DNA of 26,981 nucleotides from Opitutia bacterium (GCA_947465345.1 CANHZL010000013.1:1-26981); one strand, 5' to 3'; positions 16,095-25,095 are shown, counted from the stretch's first letter. Notes: generated by a model not told the origin, from the sequence alone. Numbers and translations: made by a program.

Positions 16095-17165
16095 TCAGGA
16101 CTGTTTGACCGCACGGCGAGAGCGAACAGCGGCGGCGAGGCCGTCGAGGACCGGAATGGTCTCTTGGAAAGAAATGCATGCGTCGGTGATGCTGCAGCCG
16201 TAAGTGGAGGCGTCCTTACCCTTCCAATCCTGGCGGCCTTCGACGAGGTGGCTTTCGATCATCACGCCGGCGATCACGCGCGAACCCGCGGCGACTTGGG
16301 CGGCGATGTCCGCAGCGACGAGCGGCTGGCGGCGATGATCCTTAGAGCTGTTGCCGTGCGAGCAATCGATGACGAGGCGCGAAGTGAGGCCGGCCTTCTG
16401 GATGCGAGCGGCAGCGTCGGTGACGAACTCGGCGCCGTAGTTAGGTCCAGTGCGGGAACCGCCACGCAGAATGATGTGAGCATCGGGGTTGCCCGAGGTC
16501 TGGAAGATGGCGACGACGCCTTCCTTGGTGACGGAGGGGAACCAGTGGGACGAACGGGCCGAGAGACAGGCGTCGACGGCGACCTGGATCGAACCATCGG
16601 TGCCGTTCTTGAAACCGACGGGCATGGAAAGACCCGAAGCGAGCTCGCGGTGAATCTGGCTCTCGGTCGTACGGGCACCGATGGCACCGTAGGAAACAAG
16701 GTCAGCGACGTACTGGGGCGTGATGGGGTCGAGGAATTCGGTAGCGGACGGCAGACCCATCTCAGCGATTTGCGCGAGCAGGCCGCGGGCGAGGCGGAGC
16801 CCGTCATTGATCTGAAAGGATCCGTCGACCTGCGGGTCGTTGATCAGGCCCTTCCAGCCTACGGTGGTACGAGGCTTCTCAAAATAGACGCGCATGACGA
16901 CCAGAAGGTCGGCGGCATGCTTCTGGGCTTCCTTCTGAAGCAGGGCGGCATACTCCAAGGCGGCTTTGGCGTCGTGTACCGAACAGGGGCCTACGATGAC
17001 CATCAGGCGGTCGTCCTGGCCAGAAATGACCTTAGCGGCGTCCTTCCGGGAGGTCGTGACGACCTCCGTGGCCTTCTCGGAAGCGGGGAGTTCCTGGAGC
17101 ACGAGGGCGGGAGTCAGCAGGGGGTGCTGGCTGCGAATGCGAAGATCGTCCGTATTGTGGTACAT
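16095..17165 (-). CDS. 3-deoxy-7-phosphoheptulonate (DAHP) synthase, type I
   Basis: This 356-aa first enzyme of the shikimate pathway condenses phosphoenolpyruvate with erythrose 4-phosphate. The start ATG at 17165 gives MYHNTDDLRI, equivalent to the E. coli AroG/F/H N-terminus; a longer frame upstream is unsupported. Motifs are GPCSVHD at 59-65 with metal-binding Cys61, MRVYFEKPRTTVGWKG at 91-106, and FKNGTDGSIQVAVDA at 185-199. GGSRTGPNYG follows at 235-244, and CSHGNSSKD at 268-276 carries His270. Length fits the AroAI-alpha group, which is feedback-inhibited by an aromatic amino acid, though which one is not evident. An inverted repeat sits directly before the start codon. Confidence 0.94.
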   Translation of the reverse strand: MYHNTDDLRIRSQHPLLTPALVLQELPASEKATEVVTTSRKDAAKVISGQDDRLMVIVGPCSVHDAKAALEYAALLQKEAQKHAADLLVVMRVYFEKPRTTVGWKGLINDPQVDGSFQINDGLRLARGLLAQIAEMGLPSATEFLDPITPQYVADLVSYGAIGARTTESQIHRELASGLSMPVGFKNGTDGSIQVAVDACLSARSSHWFPSVTKEGVVAIFQTSGNPDAHIILRGGSRTGPNYGAEFVTDAAARIQKAGLTSRLVIDCSHGNSSKDHRRQPLVAADIAAQVAAGSRVIAGVMIESHLVEGRQDWKGKDASTYGCSITDACISFQETIPVLDGLAAAVRSRRAVKQS

Positions 17166-17176
17166 CAGGTGAAGGG

Positions 17177-17195
17177 CTTTTCCCTTTGGGAAAAG
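17177..17195 (-). promoter_or_regulatory. Perfect inverted repeat before DAHP synthase start
   Basis: CTTTTCCC and GGGAAAAG form a perfect 8-bp inverted repeat around a 3-base centre, ending 11 bases before the ATG at 17165. It could be an operator or an mRNA hairpin that masks the ribosome-binding site. The purine-rich arm GGGAAAAG is also the best Shine-Dalgarno-like sequence here, so folding would hide it. Regulation of the gene through this site is inference. Confidence 0.4.
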
Positions 17196-17287
17196 GGGGT
17201 AAATGAAGGGGTCGAGAGCCCCGGTGTCAATGACGCGTCCCTTGTTGACGCGAGGGGGTTTCAGTATCAAAACTGTCTCAAATCGGC

Positions 17288-17757
17288 ATGCCCAAGCCTC
17301 TTGCCAGTGAATCGTCGGAGCAATCCGGAGCCTTCCGGGCGTTCATCGCCCAGCAAGGCCTGCGTGCCACCCGCCAGCGAATGGCCGTGTTCGAGGGTGC
17401 CCGGACCATCCAAGGCCACTACACGGCCGAAGACCTTCTTAAGAAAGCCCGCTCGCTCGATCGCAGTGTTTCCCGTGCGACCATCTACCGTGCCATCCCC
17501 CTGCTCATTGGCAGCAGCGTGATCCGCGAAGTCGATGTCGGCCGCGACCATAAGTACTACCTCGCCGAAGCCGGTAGCGCGACCTTCCGTGCACAGCTCA
17601 TCTGCGAAAGCTGTGAGACAATCGTCGAAGTCGAAGCGCCGTTCATGGAATGGTACGGCAAGGCCGTCGCCGCCAAGCACGGCATGCGTCCCATCTCCCA
17701 GAAACTCCAGGTCACCGCGCTCTGCGAACGTTGCCAGAAGCGCAAGGCCGCCCGCCC

Positions 17758-17761
<4 letters not shown>
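17288..17761 (+). CDS. Fur-family transcriptional regulator with altered metal site
   Basis: This encodes 157 aa. The winged helix matches Fur: QQGLRATRQRMAVFE at 22-36, GHYTAEDLLKKAR at 43-55, and the recognition helix in SVSRATIYRAIPLL at 60-73. Two structural zinc pairs are present, CESC (Cys106, Cys109) and CERC (Cys146, Cys149). The His/Asp strip that precedes the first CxxC in Fur, Zur and PerR (HHxHDH in E. coli Fur) is replaced here by SATFRAQ at 97-103. The His before the second CxxC is Ala144. The usual regulatory metal site therefore looks lost, while His44 and His88 remain. The stop overlaps the nadA start (ATGA), so the two genes are co-transcribed. Confidence 0.9.
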
Positions 17762-18735
<974 letters not shown>

Positions 18736-18863
18736 AATAAAAACGACACTTCCTGTAGTTTTTCAGGAAATAAGGTAAAAAATCTTTTACCAAAGTTTGA
18801 CAATTCAGATTATAATAAAAGGTTGAGGGGATTCGCATCACTTGAAAATAAACCCTGCCAGAC
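18736..18863. other. AT-rich intergenic region with two hairpins
   Basis: This 128-base stretch is visibly AT-rich compared with the surrounding GC-rich genes. It contains TTCCTG/CAGGAA (18750-18769, 8-base loop) and GGTAAAA/TTTTACC (18774-18791, 4-base loop). Neither is followed by a T-run on the plus strand, so they are poor terminators for nadA. A TATAAT at 18811-18816 could be a -10 box for the next gene, with a weak TTACCA 18 bases upstream. The role is undecided. Confidence 0.4.
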
Positions 18864-19229
18864 ATGGGTGAAAACAAGCACGCCACCACCTTCATGAAAA
18901 TCGACCTCAATCCATCCTCCTTCACCTCGAAGGACGCCTACGTCCGCGCCGCCCTCTCCAAGGCCCGCGACCTCGCCGTACAGACCTGGGAAGATGAACA
19001 CAGTGAACGCCAGTCGCTGATCGAACGCGAAGTCGCCAGCCTCTCGAAGCCCGAGCTCGCCAAGCGCCTCATCAAGCTGCTCTCCCGCCCGAACCGCGCC
19101 CGCGCCCAGATTTCCGACAGCATGCGCGCCAAGGCCCAGAACATGCGCAAGAAAGGCGCCCCGGTCCGTGAGATCGCCGCTGAGCTCGGCATCTCGATTC
19201 CGTCGGTCTACAATATCACTAAGGACTAA
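18864..19229 (+). CDS. Small helix-turn-helix protein
   Basis: This encodes 121 aa. The C-terminal 24 residues (GAPVREIAAELGISIPSVYNITKD, 98-121) form a resolvase/Hin-like helix-turn-helix. The middle (about 25-90) is a charged, probably alpha-helical segment rich in Arg, Lys and Glu. The N-terminus is DLNPSSFTSKDAYVRAALSKARDLA. There is no ligand-binding or catalytic domain. It could be a DNA-binding architectural or regulatory protein, but function is unknown. ATG 18864 and ATG 18894 (MKIDLN) are both possible starts and neither has a clear Shine-Dalgarno. Its codon use is GC-rich like its neighbours even though the upstream DNA is AT-rich. Confidence 0.7.
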   Translation: MGENKHATTFMKIDLNPSSFTSKDAYVRAALSKARDLAVQTWEDEHSERQSLIEREVASLSKPELAKRLIKLLSRPNRARAQISDSMRAKAQNMRKKGAPVREIAAELGISIPSVYNITKD

Positions 19230-19267
19230 CCTTGCCCGCCGTTCCCGCCTCGCCGAAGGTATCGGCG

Positions 19268-19951
19268 ATGCAGGAATGGAATCGTGGCGATCCGTCGAAA
19301 GCCCCCGCCCGCGCGCCTTTGGCCCGCGGCGGGAAGCTTGATGCGCCCAACCTCATCGCGGCCTACCGCGCGGGTATCTTCCCCTGGTATTCGGCTGGTG
19401 AACCAGTGAAGTGGTGGTGTCCGGACCCGCGCTTCGTGATGCGGCCAGCCGACTTCCGCCTGACGGACAGCCTGAAGAAGACGATGCGCAAGAAGGGCTG
19501 GTCGATCACCTTCGACCAGCAGTTCGAGACGGTGATGCGCCGCTGCTCCGAAGTCCCTCGCCCTGGCCAAAATGGGACTTGGATCAACGAGGACATGATC
19601 GCGGCCTACAGCGAACTCCACCGGCTCGGCATCGCCCATAGCGTCGAGGTCAGCTGGGAAGGCCAGCTCGTCGGCGGTCTCTACGGCGTCGCCCTCGGCC
19701 GACTCTTCCACGGCGAATCGATGTTCCACCTGAAGGCCGACGCATCCAAAGTCGGCTTCGCGACGCTGGTGGCCCGGCTGCAGGCCTGCGGATACTTCCT
19801 CATCGACTGCCAGGTCCCCACGCCGCACCTCGCCAGCCTCGGGGCCTTCGCGGCCGATCGCGCCGAGTTCCTCGAGGTGGTGAAACAGTTCCGCGACCAG
19901 CCGCCCACGGGGGACGCCTTCGCGCCTATTCCGGCTTCGGACGCGACTTGA
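19268..19951 (+). CDS. aat: Leucyl/phenylalanyl-tRNA--protein transferase
   Basis: This 227-aa protein starts at ATG 19268; an in-frame TTG at 19232 would add 12 residues with no family support. It adds Leu or Phe from tRNA to proteins with N-terminal Lys or Arg, marking them for ClpS/ClpAP degradation. Family motifs are AAYRAGIFPWYSAGEP (31-46), WWCPDPRFV (49-57), NGTWINEDMIAAYSELHRLGIAHSVEV (102-128), LVGGLYGVALGRLFHGESMF (134-153) and LIDCQVPTPHLASLGA (178-193). The length is normal. It follows the helix-turn-helix gene, and its last 26 bases overlap the convergent aroK. Confidence 0.95.
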   Translation: MQEWNRGDPSKAPARAPLARGGKLDAPNLIAAYRAGIFPWYSAGEPVKWWCPDPRFVMRPADFRLTDSLKKTMRKKGWSITFDQQFETVMRRCSEVPRPGQNGTWINEDMIAAYSELHRLGIAHSVEVSWEGQLVGGLYGVALGRLFHGESMFHLKADASKVGFATLVARLQACGYFLIDCQVPTPHLASLGAFAADRAEFLEVVKQFRDQPPTGDAFAPIPASDAT

Positions 19952-20495
19952 GGAGCGCGCGGGCCTCCCGCTCGTAGACGCGCTCGACAATGACGCAAAG
20001 CTGCTGGAGCGAACGGCCGTCGGTATACACGGCGATACCCGCCTTCATGTAGGCCTGCTCCCGCTTCTTCATGAGGTCGCGAATCTTGGCCTCCGGGTCA
20101 TCGCCCTTGAGCAGCGGCCGGCGCGAATTGCCGGAGGTACGACGCAGGATGGTGTCGACCGAAGCGAAGAGCGTGACGACAATACCTTTCGAACGGACGA
20201 GTTCGCCCATACCCGGCGGGACGACGAGGCCACCACCGCAGGCGATGACCGCTCCGTTCACCGGCAGCAGGCTTTCGACGACTTGGCGCTCGAGGGCACG
20301 GAAATGCTCTTCTCCATGCTCGGCGAAGATGTCTGCAATCGAAACCCCTGCCAGCTTCTCGACCAGTTCGTCGGTGTCGTAGAAACGGCGACGCCAGCGC
20401 TTGGCCAGCTGGCGTCCAAGTGCGGACTTCCCCGTACCCATGAATCCGGCGAGGATCAGGTTTGGGGAGTCTTCCTTGTTCGCGACGGGCGCCAT
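19926..20495 (-). CDS. aroK: Shikimate kinase
   Basis: This 189-aa enzyme phosphorylates shikimate, the fifth step of the chorismate pathway. It starts at ATG 20495, after discarding an upstream TTG. Motifs are Walker A GFMGTGKS at 17-24, DTD at 40-42 binding Mg and shikimate, FRALER with Arg66, and CGGGL at 86-90. The lid region SGNSRRPLL follows at 121-129. The C-terminal roughly 20 residues are Arg/Lys-rich. Length is slightly above the usual 170 or so. The 3' end overlaps the aat end by 26 bases. It is not linked to aroB here, unlike in many proteobacteria. A GCTTGC-type element lies just upstream. Confidence 0.95.
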   Translation of the reverse strand: MAPVANKEDSPNLILAGFMGTGKSALGRQLAKRWRRRFYDTDELVEKLAGVSIADIFAEHGEEHFRALERQVVESLLPVNGAVIACGGGLVVPPGMGELVRSKGIVVTLFASVDTILRRTSGNSRRPLLKGDDPEAKIRDLMKKREQAYMKAGIAVYTDGRSLQQLCVIVERVYEREARALLKSRPKPE

Positions 20496-20509
20496 GACGT
20501 CATAGCAAG

Positions 20510-20532
20510 CCCCCGCCCGCCTCTCGGCAAGC
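20510..20532 (-). promoter_or_regulatory. GCTTGC plus GGCGGGCGGGGG element before aroK
   Basis: On the minus strand this reads GCTTGC, CGAGA, GGCGGGCGGGGG, ending 14 bases before the aroK ATG. It matches the rpsB element at 4703-4724 almost base for base. If it is a promoter, the transcript would have almost no leader. It could equally be an operator or a short dispersed repeat. Confidence 0.3.
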
Positions 20533-20550
20533 GACAAGCGTCAGGGGAGA

Positions 20551-21441
20551 TTACTTGGCCGTCAGGGCGTCCAGTGCAGCCTTCGCCTTGGGCGCCAGGC
20601 GCTCCGAGAGGCCTTGCGAGGCTTCCGTCAGCGCGGCCCGATCGGCTTCAACGAAGAGTCGGGGCACGGCGGCCCAAGCGGCTTCCGTCAGTTCATTGGC
20701 CGGACCTTTCAGCAACGGCAATACCGTCGCCTTAATGGCGAGCTGAGTCTTACCCTGACTGCTAACGCGGGCACCCACGATACGAATCCACGCAGCCTTG
20801 GACGCCAGAGAGGCTCCGGCAGCTGGCTCGCTAGGCAGGAGCTTCTTCACGAGGAAGGCGGGCAGACGGAGAATCTCATCTTCGACTTCCTGGGCCTGCG
20901 AACGCTGCGATAATTTAAACAGACGCTCCCAGAGGATCGGTGCGGCGACAGTGGGATTGACCCGACGCAGCAGACGGTTGGCGCGCTGGGCGATGACGAA
21001 ATCCTCGTTCTTCGTGAGCGCGACGAGTTCGTCAACAGTCAGCGGGTAATCCTTAGACGAGGCACGGAGGTCGAGCAATCGCTCGAGTTCGGCCAACTTG
21101 GTCTCGGGCGTCGTCCCAGCAGGAGCCTCGACCTCATTGGCCCGTTTCGGATTCAAAGGCAGGAGCGGCTTGTAAGCAGGATCAAGAAGCAACACCTGGC
21201 CGAGAGCGGCCTGCACCTCAGGGGTCTCAGACGACTTGGCGGTGGCACGGACGCGATCGAACCAAACCTTGGCTTCGGGGGAGGCTTTAATGAACGTGCG
21301 CGAGTGGTCGAAGATGGCCTGCTGGGCGGCAAGACGCTTCTCCGTGATCGCGAGGTCAGCGAAGGTGGCGTCGGACGGGGCCTCGGCGGCGAAACCAACG
21401 AGGCAGGTGGCGCAGGCGAGGAAGAGTGAAAATGACTTCAT
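20551..21441 (-). CDS. Secreted alpha-helical protein of unknown function
   Basis: This 296-aa protein starts at ATG 21441. It has a clear signal peptide (MKSFSLFLACATCLVGFAAEA), so it is exported to the periplasm or beyond. The mature part is alpha-helical and Ala/Leu-rich, with possible HEAT-like helical repeats (for example DYPLTVDELVALTKNEDFVIAQRANRLLRR and AAPILWERLFKL). No catalytic motif is visible. It lies 23 bases after the Gfo/Idh gene on the same strand and is probably co-expressed with it. The family was not recognised; a TPR/HEAT-type scaffold is a guess from composition. Confidence 0.7.
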   Translation of the reverse strand: MKSFSLFLACATCLVGFAAEAPSDATFADLAITEKRLAAQQAIFDHSRTFIKASPEAKVWFDRVRATAKSSETPEVQAALGQVLLLDPAYKPLLPLNPKRANEVEAPAGTTPETKLAELERLLDLRASSKDYPLTVDELVALTKNEDFVIAQRANRLLRRVNPTVAAPILWERLFKLSQRSQAQEVEDEILRLPAFLVKKLLPSEPAAGASLASKAAWIRIVGARVSSQGKTQLAIKATVLPLLKGPANELTEAAWAAVPRLFVEADRAALTEASQGLSERLAPKAKAALDALTAK

Positions 21442-21464
21442 GGTCGGATTAGAGAGGAGTTGGC

Positions 21465-22751
21465 TCAGAGGGCCCAATTACCACGCATCGCGGGGGAATG
21501 GAGATGATTGGCCTGGTCATCATCGATGAAGCCGGTCGCATCCGACTTGAAGTTCAGCTTACGGCCGAGACGGACGCTGAGCGCGGCGAGATTAACCAGG
21601 GTGGAACTCCGGAAGGCCTCAGCGACGCCATAACCGAAAGGACGCTTCTCGCGGGCACATACGTCGAAATCATCCTCTTGGTATTCGGGCAAAGGGAACT
21701 CGGCTGCCTTGCTGAGCAGCGCAGGCCGGTCGCAACGCATGCCTGCAAACAGCTTACCATTGGGCCCCTCGAGGAACGGATTATTGGGATTACGCTCGGC
21801 GAGCTCCGATTCAAGGATGATGCGCGTGCCGTCCTTGTAGGTGAGCGTAACGGTCTTCCAGACACCGCAGGCCATCGCATCCTGCGGCGGCGCGTCGCAC
21901 TCGGCACTGATTGGGGATTCATTATCCTTACCCAGGAAATACTGGACCGGATCGAGGAAGTGCTGACCCATATCGCCAAGGCCGCCCTGATCGAAGTTCC
22001 AATAGCCGCGGAACGAGCCGTGGGCGCGGTGCGGGTGGTAAGGGATGAGCGCCGAAGGGCCGCAGTACATGTCCCAATTGAGGTTCGCAGGGATCGGCTG
22101 AGGGGTGAGGTCGGGCTTACCCGTCCACATGTTCACTTTCCAGGCGATGCCGCCGACGGGCGCGAGACGAACCGTCAGCGGGCCACCGAGGACGCCACTG
22201 GCGACGACACGCCTAATTTCGCGGGCCGGACCGACGCCGTAGTAGTTCGTGCGGTTAAGCCGGAACCAAGTATTCACGCGGAAGGGCACACCGGTCTGCT
22301 GCACGACGCGACTCAGGGCGATACCTTCGCCGATCGTACGCGTAAGGGGCTTCTCACACCAGACGGCCTTGCCACGGCGCGCGGCGGCGGCGGCGATGAC
22401 GCCATGCCAGTGCGGCGGGGTGCAGACGTGGACAACGTCGGCATCGGGCATCGCAATAACCTCGCGGAAATCTTCGGCCGTCATCGGCGTGCCGCCACCG
22501 GCCTGCTTGATACGGTCGAGCTTCGTCTGCACGCGCTTGCTGTCCACGTCGCAGATGCCGACGATGCGGTTCTTGCCGGTCATGCGTGGCTCGGAATGCA
22601 TCGCGGAGATGCCACCGCAACCGACGATGACGTGATTCAGCGTCTCGCTCGGCGGAATGAAGCCGCGGCCGAGGACGTGGCGCGGGATAATCGTGAAGCC
22701 AAGGGCAGCGACAGCAGCCTTACGCAGGAAAGAACGACGGGGTAATCGCAT
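21465..22751 (-). CDS. Tat-exported Gfo/Idh/MocA-family oxidoreductase
   Basis: This 428-aa protein begins with a twin-arginine signal (RRSFLRK at 5-11, then a hydrophobic run AAVAALGFTII), so it should be exported folded with its cofactor bound. The Rossmann motif VIVGCGGISAMH starts near residue 41. The family motif CEKPLTRT is at about 133-140, and HVCTPPHWHG precedes it. The C-terminal substrate domain has NFDQGGLGDMGQHFLDPVQYF. Such secreted dehydrogenases are very abundant in Verrucomicrobia and Planctomycetes and act on sugars or sugar derivatives; the substrate here is unknown. It probably heads a two-gene unit with the secreted helical protein. Confidence 0.92.
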   Translation of the reverse strand: MRLPRRSFLRKAAVAALGFTIIPRHVLGRGFIPPSETLNHVIVGCGGISAMHSEPRMTGKNRIVGICDVDSKRVQTKLDRIKQAGGGTPMTAEDFREVIAMPDADVVHVCTPPHWHGVIAAAAARRGKAVWCEKPLTRTIGEGIALSRVVQQTGVPFRVNTWFRLNRTNYYGVGPAREIRRVVASGVLGGPLTVRLAPVGGIAWKVNMWTGKPDLTPQPIPANLNWDMYCGPSALIPYHPHRAHGSFRGYWNFDQGGLGDMGQHFLDPVQYFLGKDNESPISAECDAPPQDAMACGVWKTVTLTYKDGTRIILESELAERNPNNPFLEGPNGKLFAGMRCDRPALLSKAAEFPLPEYQEDDFDVCAREKRPFGYGVAEAFRSSTLVNLAALSVRLGRKLNFKSDATGFIDDDQANHLHSPAMRGNWAL

Positions 22752-22890
22752 GAGGGGTGGTATGAAGAGAAAAGACCTCGTTCAATCATGATAGTTCCCC
22801 CGGGCGGACGAATGCCGTTATATGGCACTATTCCGCCGTTAAAAGACCCCATCGCTTTGCTTTCGGTGAAAACCCCGCCACTATGAAAGC
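22752..22890. promoter_or_regulatory. Divergent intergenic region, Gfo/Idh and PaaK-like genes
   Basis: This 139-base divergent spacer should hold both promoters. On the minus strand TTGAAC (22785-22780) and TACCAC (22762-22757) are 17 bases apart, a possible but weak promoter lying only five bases before the Gfo/Idh ATG. Around 22806-22830 is TGCC-6-GGCA within an AACGGC-repeat context. No gene is seen in the region. Confidence 0.3.
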
Positions 22891-24123
22891 ATGCAGAATT
22901 CGTCCATGCCTTCCGCCCTGCCTCTGGACGGTACGGCATGCCTGAAGTCCGTCATCCGGCAGACGGAGAGGGTTCCTTTTTACGCCGCCTCGGCTTGGCA
23001 GACCGCCTTCGCCCTCCCTACGCCGAAACTCGCCGACCTGCCACGGATCACCAAAAGTCAGCTCCGCGAACATTCGCCCGAAGGGTTTCTGCCCGCCGGT
23101 TTTGAGCTAAAGGACCTGCTGGCCCGAGGCCTGATTGAAGAGGAAAGCACTTCGGGAACCTCTGGAGCCAGCGTCCGGGTCGTCTTCGGGAAGTCCTGGT
23201 GGGCCGAACAGGAACGTCGGGCCTTGGTGCATAATCCCTTTCTGGCCGAACTCTTCGCGAATCGCCCTACCCTGCGACGAGCCGTGCTAACGACGCCGGG
23301 TTGCAGCGGGGTCAGCTGCTACAACCGCTGGCTCAGCCTCGAACAACGCACCTTCGGCGACAGCGTCTTCGTCAACCAGTCGCGCATCCCCTTCACGCTC
23401 GGAGAAGAGAAGCTCGCCGGCATGGCCAAGGAAGTCGCCGACTGGTCGCCCGCCTTCCTCGACGTCGACCCTGTCCATGGTGCCTGGTTCGCCCTGCACT
23501 GCGAACGTCACGGCCTACGCTTCCCGTCTCTCCGCTTCATCCTGACAAGCTACGAATACACCAGCGTCGTCCACCGCGCCATCATGGAACGAGTCTTCGG
23601 CGTACCGGTGATCAATCTCTATGGCTCCAGCGAGACCGGGCACCTGCTAGTAGAGCATGACGGCGCGATGCTGACCTGCGGAGAGACGGCCATACTCGAA
23701 AGCACCACCGCTGGAGGCATCGGCGAACTACTGGTCACGACGCTCACGAATCCCTACCTTCCCCTCTTGCGTTATGAGATCGGCGATTTCATCGAACGCA
23801 CCCCGGATGGCTATCGCGTACATGGGCGCAAGCGCGACGCCCTCCGCGGCACCCATGGGCGCATCCTTACCACGCGCATGATCGACGCGGCGTTTGCCGA
23901 GACGGAGGGCATCGCCCACTATCAACTTCGACAGAAGCCTGACGGCTCCGCCCATCTCTTCCTGCTACCCGAAGCAGAGGGCGACACCCTAAGCACAGCC
24001 CAAGCCAAGCTGACGGTGGAACTCGGCCGCCTGCTGGGAGCCACCGTCACTGCCGAATCCGTCAGCCTGATCGCCCCTGAGGATTCAGGGAAATTCCGCC
24101 TCACGGTCCGCGAAGCGGCCTGA
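22891..24123 (+). CDS. PaaK/CapK-like adenylate-forming enzyme
   Basis: This 410-aa protein belongs to the phenylacetate-CoA ligase-like branch of AMP-forming enzymes. These activate a carboxylic acid as an acyl-adenylate and then often transfer it to CoA. Visible motifs are STSGTSG at 86-92 (P-loop), NLYGSSETG at 242-250, LLRYEIGDF at 292-300, and HGRKRDAL at 311-318 (hinge). The terminal SGKFRL near 399-404 carries a possible catalytic Lys. The N-terminal part (ERVPFYA, then LADLPRITKSQLR) is the standard PaaK opening. The acid substrate is unknown. ATGs at 22891 and 22906 are both possible starts. Its neighbour, an aminotransferase, does not settle a pathway. Confidence 0.82.
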   Translation: MQNSSMPSALPLDGTACLKSVIRQTERVPFYAASAWQTAFALPTPKLADLPRITKSQLREHSPEGFLPAGFELKDLLARGLIEEESTSGTSGASVRVVFGKSWWAEQERRALVHNPFLAELFANRPTLRRAVLTTPGCSGVSCYNRWLSLEQRTFGDSVFVNQSRIPFTLGEEKLAGMAKEVADWSPAFLDVDPVHGAWFALHCERHGLRFPSLRFILTSYEYTSVVHRAIMERVFGVPVINLYGSSETGHLLVEHDGAMLTCGETAILESTTAGGIGELLVTTLTNPYLPLLRYEIGDFIERTPDGYRVHGRKRDALRGTHGRILTTRMIDAAFAETEGIAHYQLRQKPDGSAHLFLLPEAEGDTLSTAQAKLTVELGRLLGATVTAESVSLIAPEDSGKFRLTVREAA

Positions 24124-24137
24124 ACGAGGAGATTGCC

Positions 24138-24150
24138 GCCCTTAAAGGGC
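24138..24150 (+). other. Short palindrome downstream of PaaK-like gene
   Basis: GCCCTT-A-AAGGGC is followed by CTTTC and then TTGCACC-free sequence leading to the next gene. The stem is short and no T-run follows, so it is a poor terminator candidate. It is listed only as the most obvious structure in the 80-base spacer before the aminotransferase at 24204. Confidence 0.2.
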
Positions 24151-24203
24151 CTTTCGGGCTGGAAAAACCTGCCCTCACCCGCCAACGTGGCCTTTTCACC
24201 ACC

Positions 24204-25073
24204 ATGGAAGTCTACATCGACGGTAAGTTCTACCCCAAGGCCGAGGCCAAGATCTCGGTCTTCGACCATGGCTTCCTCTATGGTGACGGCATCTTCGAAG
24301 GCATCCGCCTCTACCAAGGCTGCGTCTTCCGCCTCGATGAGCACCTCGAGCGTCTCGAGATGTCTGCCAAGGCCCTCTGCCTTGAGATGCCCTGGTCGCG
24401 CAAGGAGATCGCTGAGATCGTCTGCGAATCCTGCCGCCGCAACAAGCTGACCGATGGCTACATCCGCCTCGTCGTCTCCCGCGGCTTCGGCGACCTCGGC
24501 CTCTCGCCGAAGAACTGCCCCACCCCGTCGATCGTGTGCATCGCCGACACCATCAAGCTCTACCCCGAGGAACTCTATACCACGGGCATGCGCATCATCA
24601 CCGCACCGACGCGCCGTGTCAGCCCGGCCGCCCTGCCGCCGATGATCAAGTCCCTCAACTACCTGAACAACATCATGGCCAAGATGGAAGCCCAGCAGCA
24701 CGGCTTCCACGAGTGCCTCATGCTCAACGAGCAGGGCTACGTCTCCGAGTGCAGCGGAGACAACGTCTTCCTCATCCACAAGGGTCGCCTGATCACCCCG
24801 GCCTCCCATGCCGGCGCCCTCGTGGGCATCACCCGCCAGGTCGCCCTCGAGATCGCCGCGGCGCTCAAGATCCCGACCGTTGAGACGAACATCACGCGCT
24901 ACGACGTCTGGAACGCCGACGAATGCTTCCTCACCGGCACCGCCGCCGAGGTCATCCCCGTCATCGAAGTCGACGCCCGTAAGATCGGAACCGGCAAGCC
25001 CGGCCCCATCACCGCCAGCATCCTCGCGGAATTCCGCAAGAAGGCTTCGCGCGAAGGCCAGATGATCCGCTAA
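24204..25073 (+). CDS. ilvE: Branched-chain-type (class IV) aminotransferase
   Basis: This 289-aa fold-type IV PLP enzyme probably transaminates Leu, Ile and Val. Features are DHGFLYGDGIFEGIR at 21-35, the PLP lysine Lys149 in PPMIKSLNYLNN, GYVSECSGDNVFL near 179-191 (phosphate and cofactor binding), and GITRQVALEIA. TGTAAEVIPV lies near 245-254. The start ATG 24204 gives the typical VYIDGKFYPKAEAKISVFDHG opening. The length is close to the shorter archaeal/bacterial BCAT type. A D-amino acid aminotransferase or aminodeoxychorismate lyase is the main alternative, because the families are close. It precedes the ABC exporter by 22 bases. Confidence 0.85.
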   Translation: MEVYIDGKFYPKAEAKISVFDHGFLYGDGIFEGIRLYQGCVFRLDEHLERLEMSAKALCLEMPWSRKEIAEIVCESCRRNKLTDGYIRLVVSRGFGDLGLSPKNCPTPSIVCIADTIKLYPEELYTTGMRIITAPTRRVSPAALPPMIKSLNYLNNIMAKMEAQQHGFHECLMLNEQGYVSECSGDNVFLIHKGRLITPASHAGALVGITRQVALEIAAALKIPTVETNITRYDVWNADECFLTGTAAEVIPVIEVDARKIGTGKPGPITASILAEFRKKASREGQMIR

Positions 25074-25095
25074 GCCAGCCTGCGCCCTGACGCGC

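Noticed and set aside
18797..18816. TTGACA followed by TATAAT as a sigma70 promoter
   Set aside because: Only 8 bases separate the two boxes, far from the 16-18 needed; only the TATAAT may be meaningful.
19232..19267. TTG start for aat
   Set aside because: The added residues have no family counterpart; ATG at 19268 gives the expected N-terminus.
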